Assembly (NCBI GenBank): GCA_003483745.1
Contig: DMYD01000009.1
Span: forward strand, 62,083-82,801
Direction: 5' to 3'
Source of the DNA: Roseburia sp.
GTDB taxonomy: Bacteria; Bacillota; Clostridia; Lachnospirales; Lachnospiraceae
DNA length: 20,719 nucleotides
A model generated the notes under the pieces. The model made no database searches and was not told the origin of the DNA. It saw only the letters and a list, made by a program, of their open reading frames with translations. This document shows, piece after piece, positions 7,518 through 14,302 of the stretch; position 1 is the first letter of the stretch; each line of letters opens with the position of its first letter. The translations under genes and the position numbers were made by a program.

Positions 7518-8576
7518 TTATTCTTCTAATTTTAAAATATAGATACAGTTTGGCTTGTCAACCTTAACCGGTACACCATTCTGCAGAGAAAAGCCTTTTT
7601 CATAATTGATCGTATAAGATACGATATCATTAGATGTATTATTGATCGTCAGGTAATGTTTTTCATCCGGATAAACAGCGAGCATCTTCGGATAATCGCT
7701 GTCTACTTTTGTGCGGAATGCCTGTGTCAGCATACCTGTTGCAGGATCGATCTCATATGCAACCACTGTGTTCACACCGGCATTGGAAACAAAGAGATAT
7801 TTTCCGCTCTTAGTGATCTCCATACCGGATGCGACACAGATATCTTCCTCTTTCTTTCCCTGTGTTGTGATCGTCTGGATCTTATCAAACTGTGGCTGTT
7901 CATTTTCAACGGAGTATTTGTACACTTCGATCTCATGTGTCAGCTCATACAGGATATAAGCATATTTTCCATCTCTGGAAAAACGGATCATTCTCGGCGC
8001 AGACTCAAGCGGTCCACGAATGATATCCACCAGTTTTAATTTACCATAAGTATAATCCACACGATAGATCTTCACCTGATCTAATCCGTTATCAACTGCA
8101 CATAAAAACTTCTGATCCGGTGTCAGTTTTACACAGTCAACATGTGGTGTGTTGGTACGTCTGTCGCTTCCGCGCGCCATTCCTTTATGGAAAATACCAT
8201 CTGCGATAGATCCGATACTTCCATCTTTTTCAAGATGCATCATCGTCACACGTCCGTCATGATGTCCGCCTACAAACAGATAACGGTTCTCGTCATCCAC
8301 CTCTACATAACATCCTCTCATGCCGCCGATCCACTGTTTATTTACAGCCTCAAGATCTCCATCCGGAAGAACTTTAAATGCCTCTACTCCTTCATCTGCG
8401 ATCGAATAAAGGAACTTTCTATCCTTTGAAACAACAAGATCCGATGGATTATTAATCGGTACCACTTTACGCTCTTTCATGCTTCCGTTTGCCACATCCA
8501 CATCATAAATATGGATTCCAACACTGTTTTCATGCGTATAGGTACCTACATATGCCACATATTTTTCCTGTTTCAT
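7518..8576 (-). CDS. Lactonase-family beta-propeller protein (6-phosphogluconolactonase-like)
   Basis: A 352-residue cytoplasmic protein without a signal peptide, of the seven-bladed propeller lactonase family (E. coli YbhE/Pgl type). Visible blade motifs are YVGTYT near the N-terminus, NPSDLVVSKDRKFLYSI, PHVDCVKLTPDQKFLCAVDNGLDQVKIY (about 172-199) and APRMIRFSRDGKYAYILYE. The usual PHAHS motif reads PHVDC here, so one conserved His is absent and the activity is uncertain. I chose the ATG at 8576 because GGGAGGA precedes it; ten extra upstream codons are not supported. Last gene of the long unit and followed by a strong terminator. Its link to the tRNA-modifying genes upstream is unknown. 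Confidence 0.82.
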   Translation of the reverse strand: MKQEKYVAYVGTYTHENSVGIHIYDVDVANGSMKERKVVPINNPSDLVVSKDRKFLYSIADEGVEAFKVLPDGDLEAVNKQWIGGMRGCYVEVDDENRYLFVGGHHDGRVTMMHLEKDGSIGSIADGIFHKGMARGSDRRTNTPHVDCVKLTPDQKFLCAVDNGLDQVKIYRVDYTYGKLKLVDIIRGPLESAPRMIRFSRDGKYAYILYELTHEIEVYKYSVENEQPQFDKIQTITTQGKKEEDICVASGMEITKSGKYLFVSNAGVNTVVAYEIDPATGMLTQAFRTKVDSDYPKMLAVYPDEKHYLTINNTSNDIVSYTINYEKGFSLQNGVPVKVDKPNCIYILKLEE

Positions 8577-8599
8577 ATTTTTATCCTCCCTTGTTTTGC

Positions 8600-8657
8600 G
8601 GAGCAAAATGCGACTGCCATTGCAGGAGCAGAGGATTTTCCTCCCTTATTTTGCTCC
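8600..8657 (-). ncRNA. Structured intergenic RNA between the U32 gene and the lactonase-like gene
   Basis: A perfect 10-bp outer stem (8600-8609 and 8648-8657, GGAGCAAAAT) encloses two small hairpins, CTGC-CATT-GCAG (8614-8625) and GAGGA-TTT-TCCTC (8631-8643), giving a three-way-junction fold. It starts right at the U32 stop codon. The ribosome site of the next gene is repeated: a GCAAAA.AAGGGAGGA motif occurs both in the element and directly before the lactonase start. No T-run follows, so it is not a classic terminator. Confidence 0.55.
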
Positions 8658-9893
8658 CTACTCTTTTCTTCGTAAAATATCATACTTCTCGAGCGGATGA
8701 CCCAGATCAATATATAAAACCTGCTTTGGATGCGGGGCTGATTCCATATCCGCTCCATCCTCATCCACGATCCGTTTCACTGTCACCGTCAGATTTTCTC
8801 CATCCGGCTTCATAATCTCGATCTCTTCACCAACCGAAAACTTATTGCGCTGTTCGATCCGGTAAAGTCCTTCTTCATTCTGCTCTCCAACAATTCCCAA
8901 ATATGTGTACTCTTTTAAATAGGTGTTATTGTCATAAATCTGTGCTTCATCTGAAGGCTTTCCAAAGAAAAATCCGGTTGTAAACTGGCGGTAGGTACAG
9001 TTGGATATCTGATCTAAATACCATGGCAGATTCTTTTTGTAAAGCTCCGGCGACACTTTGTAGTCATCGATCGCCTTGCGGTAAGTTCTTGCCACAGTCG
9101 CAACATATAGTGCTGTTTTCATTCTACCCTCTATTTTAAAACTGTCAATACCTGATTCCATTAATTCCGGTATGTGTTCGATCATACAAAGGTCTTTGGA
9201 GTTAAAAATATAGGTTCCACGCTCATTTTCATAAACCGGCATATATTCGTTCGGTCTTGTTTCCTCCACGATCGAATATTTCCAGCGGCACGGATGTGTG
9301 CATGCTCCCTGATTTGCATCACGCCCGGTAAAATAATTAGATAACAGACATCTTCCGGAGTAGGAAATGCACATCGCACCGTGAATAAATGTCTCTATTT
9401 CAAGATCATCCGGTATATTTGCCCGAAGTTCTTTAATTTCATTTAAAGAAAGCTCGCGCGCCGATACCACACGCTTTGCACCGAGTCCATACCAGAAACG
9501 GTATGTTTCGTAGTTGGTATTGTTCGCCTGTGTACTGACATGGCGCTCAATATCAGGACATTCTTCTTTTGCGATCATAAACACACCTGGATCTGCGATG
9601 ATAAGTGCATCCGGTTTTTCTTCTTTTGCAAAGGAATCCAGCTCTTTGAAATATTCCCTTACACCCTCTAAATCGTCATTGTGGGCAAGGATATTTGCCG
9701 TCACATATACTTTCACCTCATGCTCGTGTGCAAAACGGATTCCCTCTCTCATTTCTTCCATGGAAAAATTTTTTGCTTTTGCACGAAGTCCAAATGCCTC
9801 GCCACCAATGTATACGGCATCTGCACCATAGATCACTGCAATTTTTAATACCTCAAGGCTGCTTGCCGGTATCAAAAGCTCCGGTCTTCTCAT
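8658..9893 (-). CDS. trhP: U32-family tRNA hydroxylation protein (TrhP-like)
   Basis: A 411-residue cytoplasmic protein of the peptidase U32 family. The N-terminal PELLIPASSLEVLKIAVIYG and the family block HGAMCISYSGRC (171-182) are clear. Four cysteines (175, 182, 198, 202) fit the iron-sulfur ligand pattern known for U32 proteins. Although named peptidases, TrhP members (E. coli YegQ; Bacillus YrrN/YrrO) are needed for prephenate-dependent 5-hydroxylation of uridine 34 in tRNA. The gene directly upstream encodes the matching methyltransferase TrmR, which supports this role over rRNA hydroxylation or proteolysis. Bacillus has two U32 genes here; only one is present. AAAGGAT lies about 11 bases before the ATG. 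Confidence 0.85.
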   Translation of the reverse strand: MRRPELLIPASSLEVLKIAVIYGADAVYIGGEAFGLRAKAKNFSMEEMREGIRFAHEHEVKVYVTANILAHNDDLEGVREYFKELDSFAKEEKPDALIIADPGVFMIAKEECPDIERHVSTQANNTNYETYRFWYGLGAKRVVSARELSLNEIKELRANIPDDLEIETFIHGAMCISYSGRCLLSNYFTGRDANQGACTHPCRWKYSIVEETRPNEYMPVYENERGTYIFNSKDLCMIEHIPELMESGIDSFKIEGRMKTALYVATVARTYRKAIDDYKVSPELYKKNLPWYLDQISNCTYRQFTTGFFFGKPSDEAQIYDNNTYLKEYTYLGIVGEQNEEGLYRIEQRNKFSVGEEIEIMKPDGENLTVTVKRIVDEDGADMESAPHPKQVLYIDLGHPLEKYDILRRKE

Positions 9894-9934
9894 ATCTTAT
9901 CTATCCTTTCGCATCTTTTTCAGATACACCCTTT

Positions 9935-10579
9935 CTATTTTTTCCATGTGCTGACGGTCACTCCGTCACCGATCGGCAAAACCGCCGTGACAAGACGCTC
10001 GTCATGTGTCAGTTCATATAGATACTCCCTCATTCTCTTATGGATCGTGCGGTTTCTCCTCGTCACCGCAAAACGGGATTCTATGATATCTCCATCCTGC
10101 AGCACATTGTCAGAAACCAATGTTCCTTCGGAGCCAAGCAGTCTTAAAATATCCGGCATAAAATGAATATACTGTCCCTTCGCGGCATCCATAAAAATGA
10201 AATCATAAGATTCCGTCAATGTCGGAAGGATCTGCGCTGCATCTCCTTCTAACAGCGTGATCTGTTTTTCTTTCCCTGCACGGATAAAATTTTCTTTTGC
10301 GATCGGGATTCTCTTTTCATAATTCTCGATCGTTGTGATCTCACACGGCACCGGATCATATTCCGCCATCAAAATGGCAGAAAATCCGACTGCGGTCCCC
10401 ACTTCAAGGATCCGCATCGGACGTTTCATTGCAAGAAGCAGCTTTAAAAACTGCTGCATCTCTTTCCTTATGATCGGCACATAACTATCCAGTGCTTCCT
10501 GTTCTATCTGATCTAAAATACTGGTATTCCCCATATCAAGCGAATTGATATAGGTGACCAGACGTTCATCTACTATCAC
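9935..10579 (-). CDS. trmR: tRNA 5-hydroxyuridine methyltransferase (TrmR-like), GTG start
   Basis: A 214-residue SAM-dependent O-methyltransferase of the catechol-O-methyltransferase-like family 3. Motif I is ILEVGTAVGFSA (57-68), the acidic motif is FMDAAKGQY (129-137), and VSDNVLQDG (155-163) supplies metal-binding residues. In Bacillus the homologue at the same position (YrrM, renamed TrmR) methylates 5-hydroxyuridine at tRNA position 34 to 5-methoxyuridine. The start is GTG: it overlaps the stop of the MltG-like gene (GTGA) and has AGGAG 7 bases upstream, so translation is probably coupled. The U32 gene providing the hydroxylated substrate is 41 bases downstream. Function inferred from family plus conserved order. 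Confidence 0.87.
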   Translation of the reverse strand: MIVDERLVTYINSLDMGNTSILDQIEQEALDSYVPIIRKEMQQFLKLLLAMKRPMRILEVGTAVGFSAILMAEYDPVPCEITTIENYEKRIPIAKENFIRAGKEKQITLLEGDAAQILPTLTESYDFIFMDAAKGQYIHFMPDILRLLGSEGTLVSDNVLQDGDIIESRFAVTRRNRTIHKRMREYLYELTHDERLVTAVLPIGDGVTVSTWKK

Positions 10580-11076
10580 TCAACTGCTCCTGCCTGTTCA
10601 TTTTCATCTGTGTTCTGACCTTCTTCTCCGTCATCATCCGCTTCCATTTCATCCGAAGAACTTTCAGAATCCTTTTCCTGCTCTGTGCTTTCCGTACTTT
10701 CCGTACTCTCCTCAGATTCTGCCGCCATAACCACCATCATATCTTTCGCTGTCATGGATGTATTTAACGTGTAGGTTCCTGTTTTTAACTTTCCATGATA
10801 CGCTGACATACGAAGCTGTACATAAAACAGATTCGCATCGCGGATCAGCCCCTCTTTCTTTAACAGCTTACCAATCTGATATTCCGACAGATCTCCCGTC
10901 ACATCTACGGTCACATCGGTTCCAGGTTCTTCTTCCACCGGTCCTTCGGTAAACACCCGATAGCCGAAATCATAGCAAAAACTGCCCAGCTTTATCAAAC
11001 CGATCACAACAAGTAACATGACCAGAATCGAAAAACTGATGCTGACAAATTTTAATACCAGTTTATTCAGCTTCAT
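10576..11076 (-). CDS. Truncated MltG-like membrane protein without catalytic domain
   Basis: A 166-residue protein with an N-terminal membrane anchor (about residues 7-31) and a short extracytoplasmic domain (about 55-118). The segment DLSEYQIGKLLKKEGLIRD followed by KTGTYTLNTSMTAKDMM resembles the LysM-like start of the endolytic transglycosylase MltG (YceG). A tail very rich in Glu, Ser and Asp ends the protein. MltG is normally well over 300 residues with a C-terminal catalytic domain, and that domain is wholly absent. B. subtilis has the full MltG homologue YrrL at this position, so this looks like a reduced orthologue rather than a fresh frameshift: no remnant of the domain follows before trmR. 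GGAGG precedes the ATG. It cannot be assumed to cut peptidoglycan. Confidence 0.72.
   Translation of the reverse strand: MKLNKLVLKFVSISFSILVMLLVVIGLIKLGSFCYDFGYRVFTEGPVEEEPGTDVTVDVTGDLSEYQIGKLLKKEGLIRDANLFYVQLRMSAYHGKLKTGTYTLNTSMTAKDMMVVMAAESEESTESTESTEQEKDSESSSDEMEADDDGEEGQNTDENEQAGAVE
10587..10591 (-). promoter_or_regulatory. Ribosome binding site fixing the trmR GTG start
   Basis: AGGAG, 7 bases before the GTG and inside the end of the MltG-like gene. It makes the 4-base GTGA stop/start overlap the likely start. Confidence 0.75.
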
Positions 11077-11091
11077 ATGAAATCCTCCAGA

Positions 11092-11433
11092 CTATTCCTC
11101 AAATCCAACCTCAAAATCCAGTTCTTCGATCAACGTCCAGTTGACCTTCTGCACCACACGGCAAAAAGCATTCTCTGCTGCAAGATATTCTGCGACAAGT
11201 GGATTGTTCCGAAACTCACGGTATTCCTGTTCCATCTTATCCGTCGCATCATAAAGATCCACATTTCCATCACTGTTCTGTAACAGATAATTTTTGTGGC
11301 GGAATGCGTGGATCTGCTGCTCTAACTGCGGCTGATTGTGCACTCTGTTTTTGATATCCTGATATCTGATATATTCCTCGCTGAATTTGATTGCATCCAC
11401 CAGTTCCTGCATGGCTTCATCCATTCTGCTCAT
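11092..11433 (-). CDS. YlbF/YmcA-family protein
   Basis: A 113-residue soluble, mostly alpha-helical protein. The pattern of an early helix (DEAMQELVDAIKFSEEYIRY), the NRVHNQPQLEQQIHAFR segment and the NPLVAEYLAAENAFCRVV helix near the C-terminus fits the YlbF/YmcA (DUF964) family. In Bacillus, YlbF and YmcA act with YaaT in a complex that steers RNase Y cleavage of mRNA. Here the gene is 16 bases downstream of RNase J, which suggests, without proving, a role in RNA decay. The complex's iron-sulfur cysteines cannot be assigned: only one Cys is present. Whether it is a YlbF or a YmcA orthologue is unclear. Confidence 0.75.
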   Translation of the reverse strand: MSRMDEAMQELVDAIKFSEEYIRYQDIKNRVHNQPQLEQQIHAFRHKNYLLQNSDGNVDLYDATDKMEQEYREFRNNPLVAEYLAAENAFCRVVQKVNWTLIEELDFEVGFEE

Positions 11434-11449
11434 GATACATCTGTCCTTC

Positions 11450-13219
11450 CTACACTTCCATAATGATCGGCATGATCATCGGTCTGCGTTTTGTCTCTTT
11501 CCACACGAAATCACCTAAAGAATCCTTGATCTCATTTTTGATCTTGCCCCAGTCGGTGATTCCTTTATCCATACAATACTGCATCTTATCTTCGAGCAGA
11601 TGCTTTGCATCCTCCATCAGACTCTCTGCACCTCTGACATAGACAAATCCACGGGATACGATATCCGGTCCCGCAAGCACCTGTCCGGAACCGCTCTCTA
11701 ATGTCAGCACGACGATAATGATTCCATCTTCCGCAAGATGCTGTCTGTCACGAAGTACGATGTTACCGACATCACCGACACCGAGTCCGTCGACCATGAT
11801 ATCGCCTACATGGACTCTTCCGGTCACTTCTGCTTTTTCGTCATCCATCTCAAGCACATCTCCAGACATCAGAATAAAGATATTGTCTTTATTGATGCCA
11901 AGCTCCTCAGCTACTCTTGCCTGCGCCAAAAGATGACGGTACTCTCCATGCACTGGAACTGCATATTTCGGTTTTACCAGGGAATAGATCAGTTTGATCT
12001 CTTCCTGACAGGCATGACCGGATACGTGTACGTCCTGGAAAATAACGTTTGCACCCTTCATGGAAAGCTCATTGATAATACCGGAAACTGCCTTTTCATT
12101 TCCCGGGATCGGGTTGGAACTGAGCACGATCGTATCGTTCGGTTTGATCGTAACTTTTTTATGCATACCGCATGCCATACGGGATAACGCCGCCATGGAC
12201 TCTCCCTGGCTTCCGGTTGTGATCAATACTGTTTTTTCATCCGGATAATTTTTCAGTTCTTCAATATCGATCAGCGTATTGTCCGGAATATTAATGTAGC
12301 CAAGTTCCGACGCAATTCCTATGATATTTACCATACTGCGTCCTTCCACAACTACTTTCCTGCCGTATTTATAAGCTGTATTAATGATCTGCTGCACACG
12401 GTCTACGTTAGACGCAAATGTTGCAATAATGATCCTCGTATTCTTGTGATCTGCAAAGATCTCATCAAAGGTCTTGCCGACTGTCTTTTCTGACATGGTA
12501 AATCCCTTGCGCTCTGCGTTGGTACTGTCACATAACAGTGCCAGTACACCTTTTTTACCGATCTCACCAAAACGCTGTAAGTCGATGGCATCTCCAAATA
12601 CCGGTGTATAATCCACCTTGAAGTCACCGGTGTGCACAACGATACCTGCCGGTGAATAAATGGCAAGTGCTGCTGCATCCTGGATACTGTGGTTTGTACG
12701 GATAAATTCCACGCGGAAACAGCCTAAATTGATATGCTGTCCATATTTTACAACTTTACGTTTTACTTTTGTCAGCATATTGTGTTCTTTTAACTTATGT
12801 TCAATAATACCGATGGTAAGCTTTGTCGCATAAATCGGAACATTGATGTCTTTTAAAACATATGGGATTGCTCCGATATGATCTTCATGTCCATGTGTGA
12901 TGAAAAATCCTTTGACTTTGTCAATATTATCTTTCAGATAAGTCACATCCGGAATGACAAGATCGATTCCATACATGTCATCTTCCGGGAAAGACAGACC
13001 ACAATCCACAACAATAATGCTGTCCTCGTACTCAAAAGCTGTAATGTTCATTCCGATCTGCTCTAAACCGCCAAGTGGAATGATCTTAAGTTTTGAAGTT
13101 TTTTCTTTTTTGTTCTCTTTTACACTGGTTCTCTTTTTTCGTTCCGGTCTCTCTGCTTTTCTTGAATCATTCTGGCTGATTCCTGCCTCCTTATTCTCTT
13201 TCATATTCAATGTCCGCAT
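11450..13219 (-). CDS. rnj: Ribonuclease J
   Basis: A 589-residue metallo-beta-lactamase/beta-CASP ribonuclease with 5'-to-3' exo- and endonuclease activity in RNA turnover and rRNA processing. The catalytic core starts at KLKIIPLGGLEQIGMN (about 44-59). The metal motif HGHEDHIG is at 109-116, and HTGDFKVDYTPV, TTGSQGESMAALSRM and HVSGHACQEE are further family motifs, ending in a C-terminal KRRPMIMPIIMEV. About 43 Lys/Glu-rich residues precede the core, more than in Bacillus RNase J1 (about 555 residues). The start is uncertain: ATG 13219, TTG 13210 and ATG 13204 are all possible, and TTG has the best spacing from GAGG. The frame overlaps the DUF1292 gene end by up to 29 bases. Confidence 0.93.
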   Translation of the reverse strand: MRTLNMKENKEAGISQNDSRKAERPERKKRTSVKENKKEKTSKLKIIPLGGLEQIGMNITAFEYEDSIIVVDCGLSFPEDDMYGIDLVIPDVTYLKDNIDKVKGFFITHGHEDHIGAIPYVLKDINVPIYATKLTIGIIEHKLKEHNMLTKVKRKVVKYGQHINLGCFRVEFIRTNHSIQDAAALAIYSPAGIVVHTGDFKVDYTPVFGDAIDLQRFGEIGKKGVLALLCDSTNAERKGFTMSEKTVGKTFDEIFADHKNTRIIIATFASNVDRVQQIINTAYKYGRKVVVEGRSMVNIIGIASELGYINIPDNTLIDIEELKNYPDEKTVLITTGSQGESMAALSRMACGMHKKVTIKPNDTIVLSSNPIPGNEKAVSGIINELSMKGANVIFQDVHVSGHACQEEIKLIYSLVKPKYAVPVHGEYRHLLAQARVAEELGINKDNIFILMSGDVLEMDDEKAEVTGRVHVGDIMVDGLGVGDVGNIVLRDRQHLAEDGIIIVVLTLESGSGQVLAGPDIVSRGFVYVRGAESLMEDAKHLLEDKMQYCMDKGITDWGKIKNEIKDSLGDFVWKETKRRPMIMPIIMEV

Positions 13220-13457
13220 CCTCTATCAATTCTGAAAATATTTTACCTACTGCCGCAAGTTCCGTGTCATCGTCTACCATCTCGCACACAACGTCATCGT
13301 CCTCTGTGGCTACCTCCTTTAAAATGTACGCATCACAGTCGCCATCTTCCTCTTCCGTGACAAAAAAATAACGCGTACCGTTTATCTGTGTCTCCTCCAC
13401 AACAAAAAAATCAATGCTCTCTTTTGTCTGTGGATCCACAAATGTTACTTTTTCCAT
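13191..13457 (-). CDS. DUF1292 family protein (YrzB-like)
   Basis: An 88-residue, strongly acidic small protein. The N-terminus MEKVTFVDPQTKESIDFFVVEE, the RYFFVTEEEDGDCDAYILKEV strand pattern and the final acidic EDADIEYERE match DUF1292, whose function is unknown. It occupies the same slot as B. subtilis yrzB, directly after ruvX. I chose the ATG at 13457 because GGAGG (13464-13468) lies 6 bases upstream; eleven extra upstream codons would run through the ribosome site and a terminator-like hairpin. Its end overlaps the start of RNase J, so the two are probably co-translated. Confidence 0.8.
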   Translation of the reverse strand: MEKVTFVDPQTKESIDFFVVEETQINGTRYFFVTEEEDGDCDAYILKEVATEDDDVVCEMVDDDTELAAVGKIFSELIEDADIEYERE

Positions 13458-13477
13458 GTGCATCCTCCATGCATAAC

Positions 13478-13511
13478 ACAAAAACCGCATTCTAAAACCT
13501 GCGGCTTTTGT
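13478..13511 (-). terminator. Terminator-like hairpin between ruvX and the DUF1292 gene
   Basis: A 12-bp stem (13478-13489 and 13500-13511) with one G-U pair and a 10-base loop. On the minus strand its descending arm ends in five T residues, the form of an intrinsic terminator. It begins 10 bases after the ruvX stop. Because the downstream genes lack an obvious promoter, it probably attenuates rather than fully ends transcription. Confidence 0.65.
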
Positions 13512-13521
13512 CAGAACCTGT

Positions 13522-13956
13522 TTACTTCTCTACGTGCATACTCCGATAATCCAGATACCCCTGCAAAATAAAGACTGCCGCGATCTCATCGACATACTTC
13601 TTGCGGTCTTCCCTGCGGATACCGGACTCCATCATGTGTTTATCTGCGGAAACAGTCGTCAGTCTCTCATCCCACAAAATGACTTCTAACCCTGTCCGTC
13701 TCTCTAACATCTCTTTAAACTCTTTTGTCTTTTCGCAACGCTCTCCCTCTGTGTTATTCATATTTTTCGGATAACCCAGAACAATACACTCCACCTGATA
13801 TTCTGCGATAATCGCTTCGATCCTCGCCAAAGTCTGGCGCAGTTTATTAGGGGACTGGCGTCTTATGATCTCCAGTCCCTGCGCAGTTAATAAAAGCTCA
13901 TCGCTGACTGCCACACCGACAGTCTTTGAGCCAAAATCCAAACCTAAAATCCGCAT
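13522..13956 (-). CDS. ruvX: RuvX/YqgF pre-16S rRNA nuclease
   Basis: A 144-residue RNase H-fold protein, the usual length for the family. It opens with MRILGLDFGSKTVGVAVSD, carrying the first catalytic Asp (residue 7); GYPKNMN and WDERLTT supply further active-site residues, and VDEIAAVFILQGYL near the C-terminus carries the final Asp. The family matures the 5' end of 16S rRNA in E. coli, and Holliday-junction resolvase activity has also been proposed. It starts 7 bases after the ireB stop with only a weak ribosome site, suggesting coupled translation. The ireB-ruvX-DUF1292 order is a conserved Firmicute arrangement. Confidence 0.92.
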   Translation of the reverse strand: MRILGLDFGSKTVGVAVSDELLLTAQGLEIIRRQSPNKLRQTLARIEAIIAEYQVECIVLGYPKNMNNTEGERCEKTKEFKEMLERRTGLEVILWDERLTTVSADKHMMESGIRREDRKKYVDEIAAVFILQGYLDYRSMHVEK

Positions 13957-13963
13957 AAACTAC

Positions 13964-14227
13964 CTATTCCCAATGATTATTTTTGATATAAGCCTTTAAA
14001 ACTTCTTCGACCAGTTCGTCACGTTCCACTTTCATGATCAGGCTTCTTGCATTATTATGACTGGTAATATATGTGGGATCCCCAGACATAATATATCCAA
14101 CAATCTGATTCACTGGATTATAGCCTTTCTCGCTCAGTGCACGATATACAATCGTAAGCACATCGCCAACCTTTAACTCCGGCTCTTTCTCCACTCTGAA
14201 ATATTGTGTATTATTGATATTCTGCAT
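13964..14227 (-). CDS. ireB: IreB-family regulatory phosphoprotein (UPF0297/DUF965)
   Basis: An 87-residue protein matching the IreB/UPF0297 family. The core EKGYNPVNQIVGYIMSGDPTYITSHNNARSLI is almost diagnostic, and the end DELVEEVLKAYIKN also fits. In Enterococcus faecalis, IreB is phosphorylated by the Ser/Thr kinase IreK, which controls cephalosporin resistance; the wider role is unsettled. The family phosphosites are N-terminal Thr residues; Thr7 here is a candidate but unproven. I chose the ATG at 14227, with AAGGG about 10 bases upstream; 25 further upstream codons would run into the promoter. First gene of the long unit, followed 7 bases on by ruvX. Confidence 0.93.
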   Translation of the reverse strand: MQNINNTQYFRVEKEPELKVGDVLTIVYRALSEKGYNPVNQIVGYIMSGDPTYITSHNNARSLIMKVERDELVEEVLKAYIKNNHWE

Positions 14228-14273
14228 ATTTTTCACGCCCTTATACCTGCTATAAAAAGCATTGCTAGTTTTT

Positions 14274-14302
14274 ATTTTAATATAGTTTGTCCTAAAATTC
14301 AA
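14274..14302 (-). promoter_or_regulatory. Promoter of the ireB-ruvX unit, overlapping the mtaB end
   Basis: On the minus strand, TTGAAT (14297-14302), a 17-base spacer and TAAAAT (14274-14279). It straddles the mtaB stop codon at 14292-14294. The predicted start near 14267 gives a leader of about 40 bases. Confidence 0.6.

Noticed and set aside
8573..8620. A 15-codon minus-strand frame whose stop overlaps the lactonase-like ATG, as a possible leader peptide
   Set aside because: No ribosome site is close enough to its ATG, and its codons are largely the ribosome-site region of the next gene. Probably chance.
14228..14302. A 25-codon N-terminal extension of IreB
   Set aside because: It runs through the predicted promoter and mtaB stop region, and UPF0297 proteins start near the chosen ATG.
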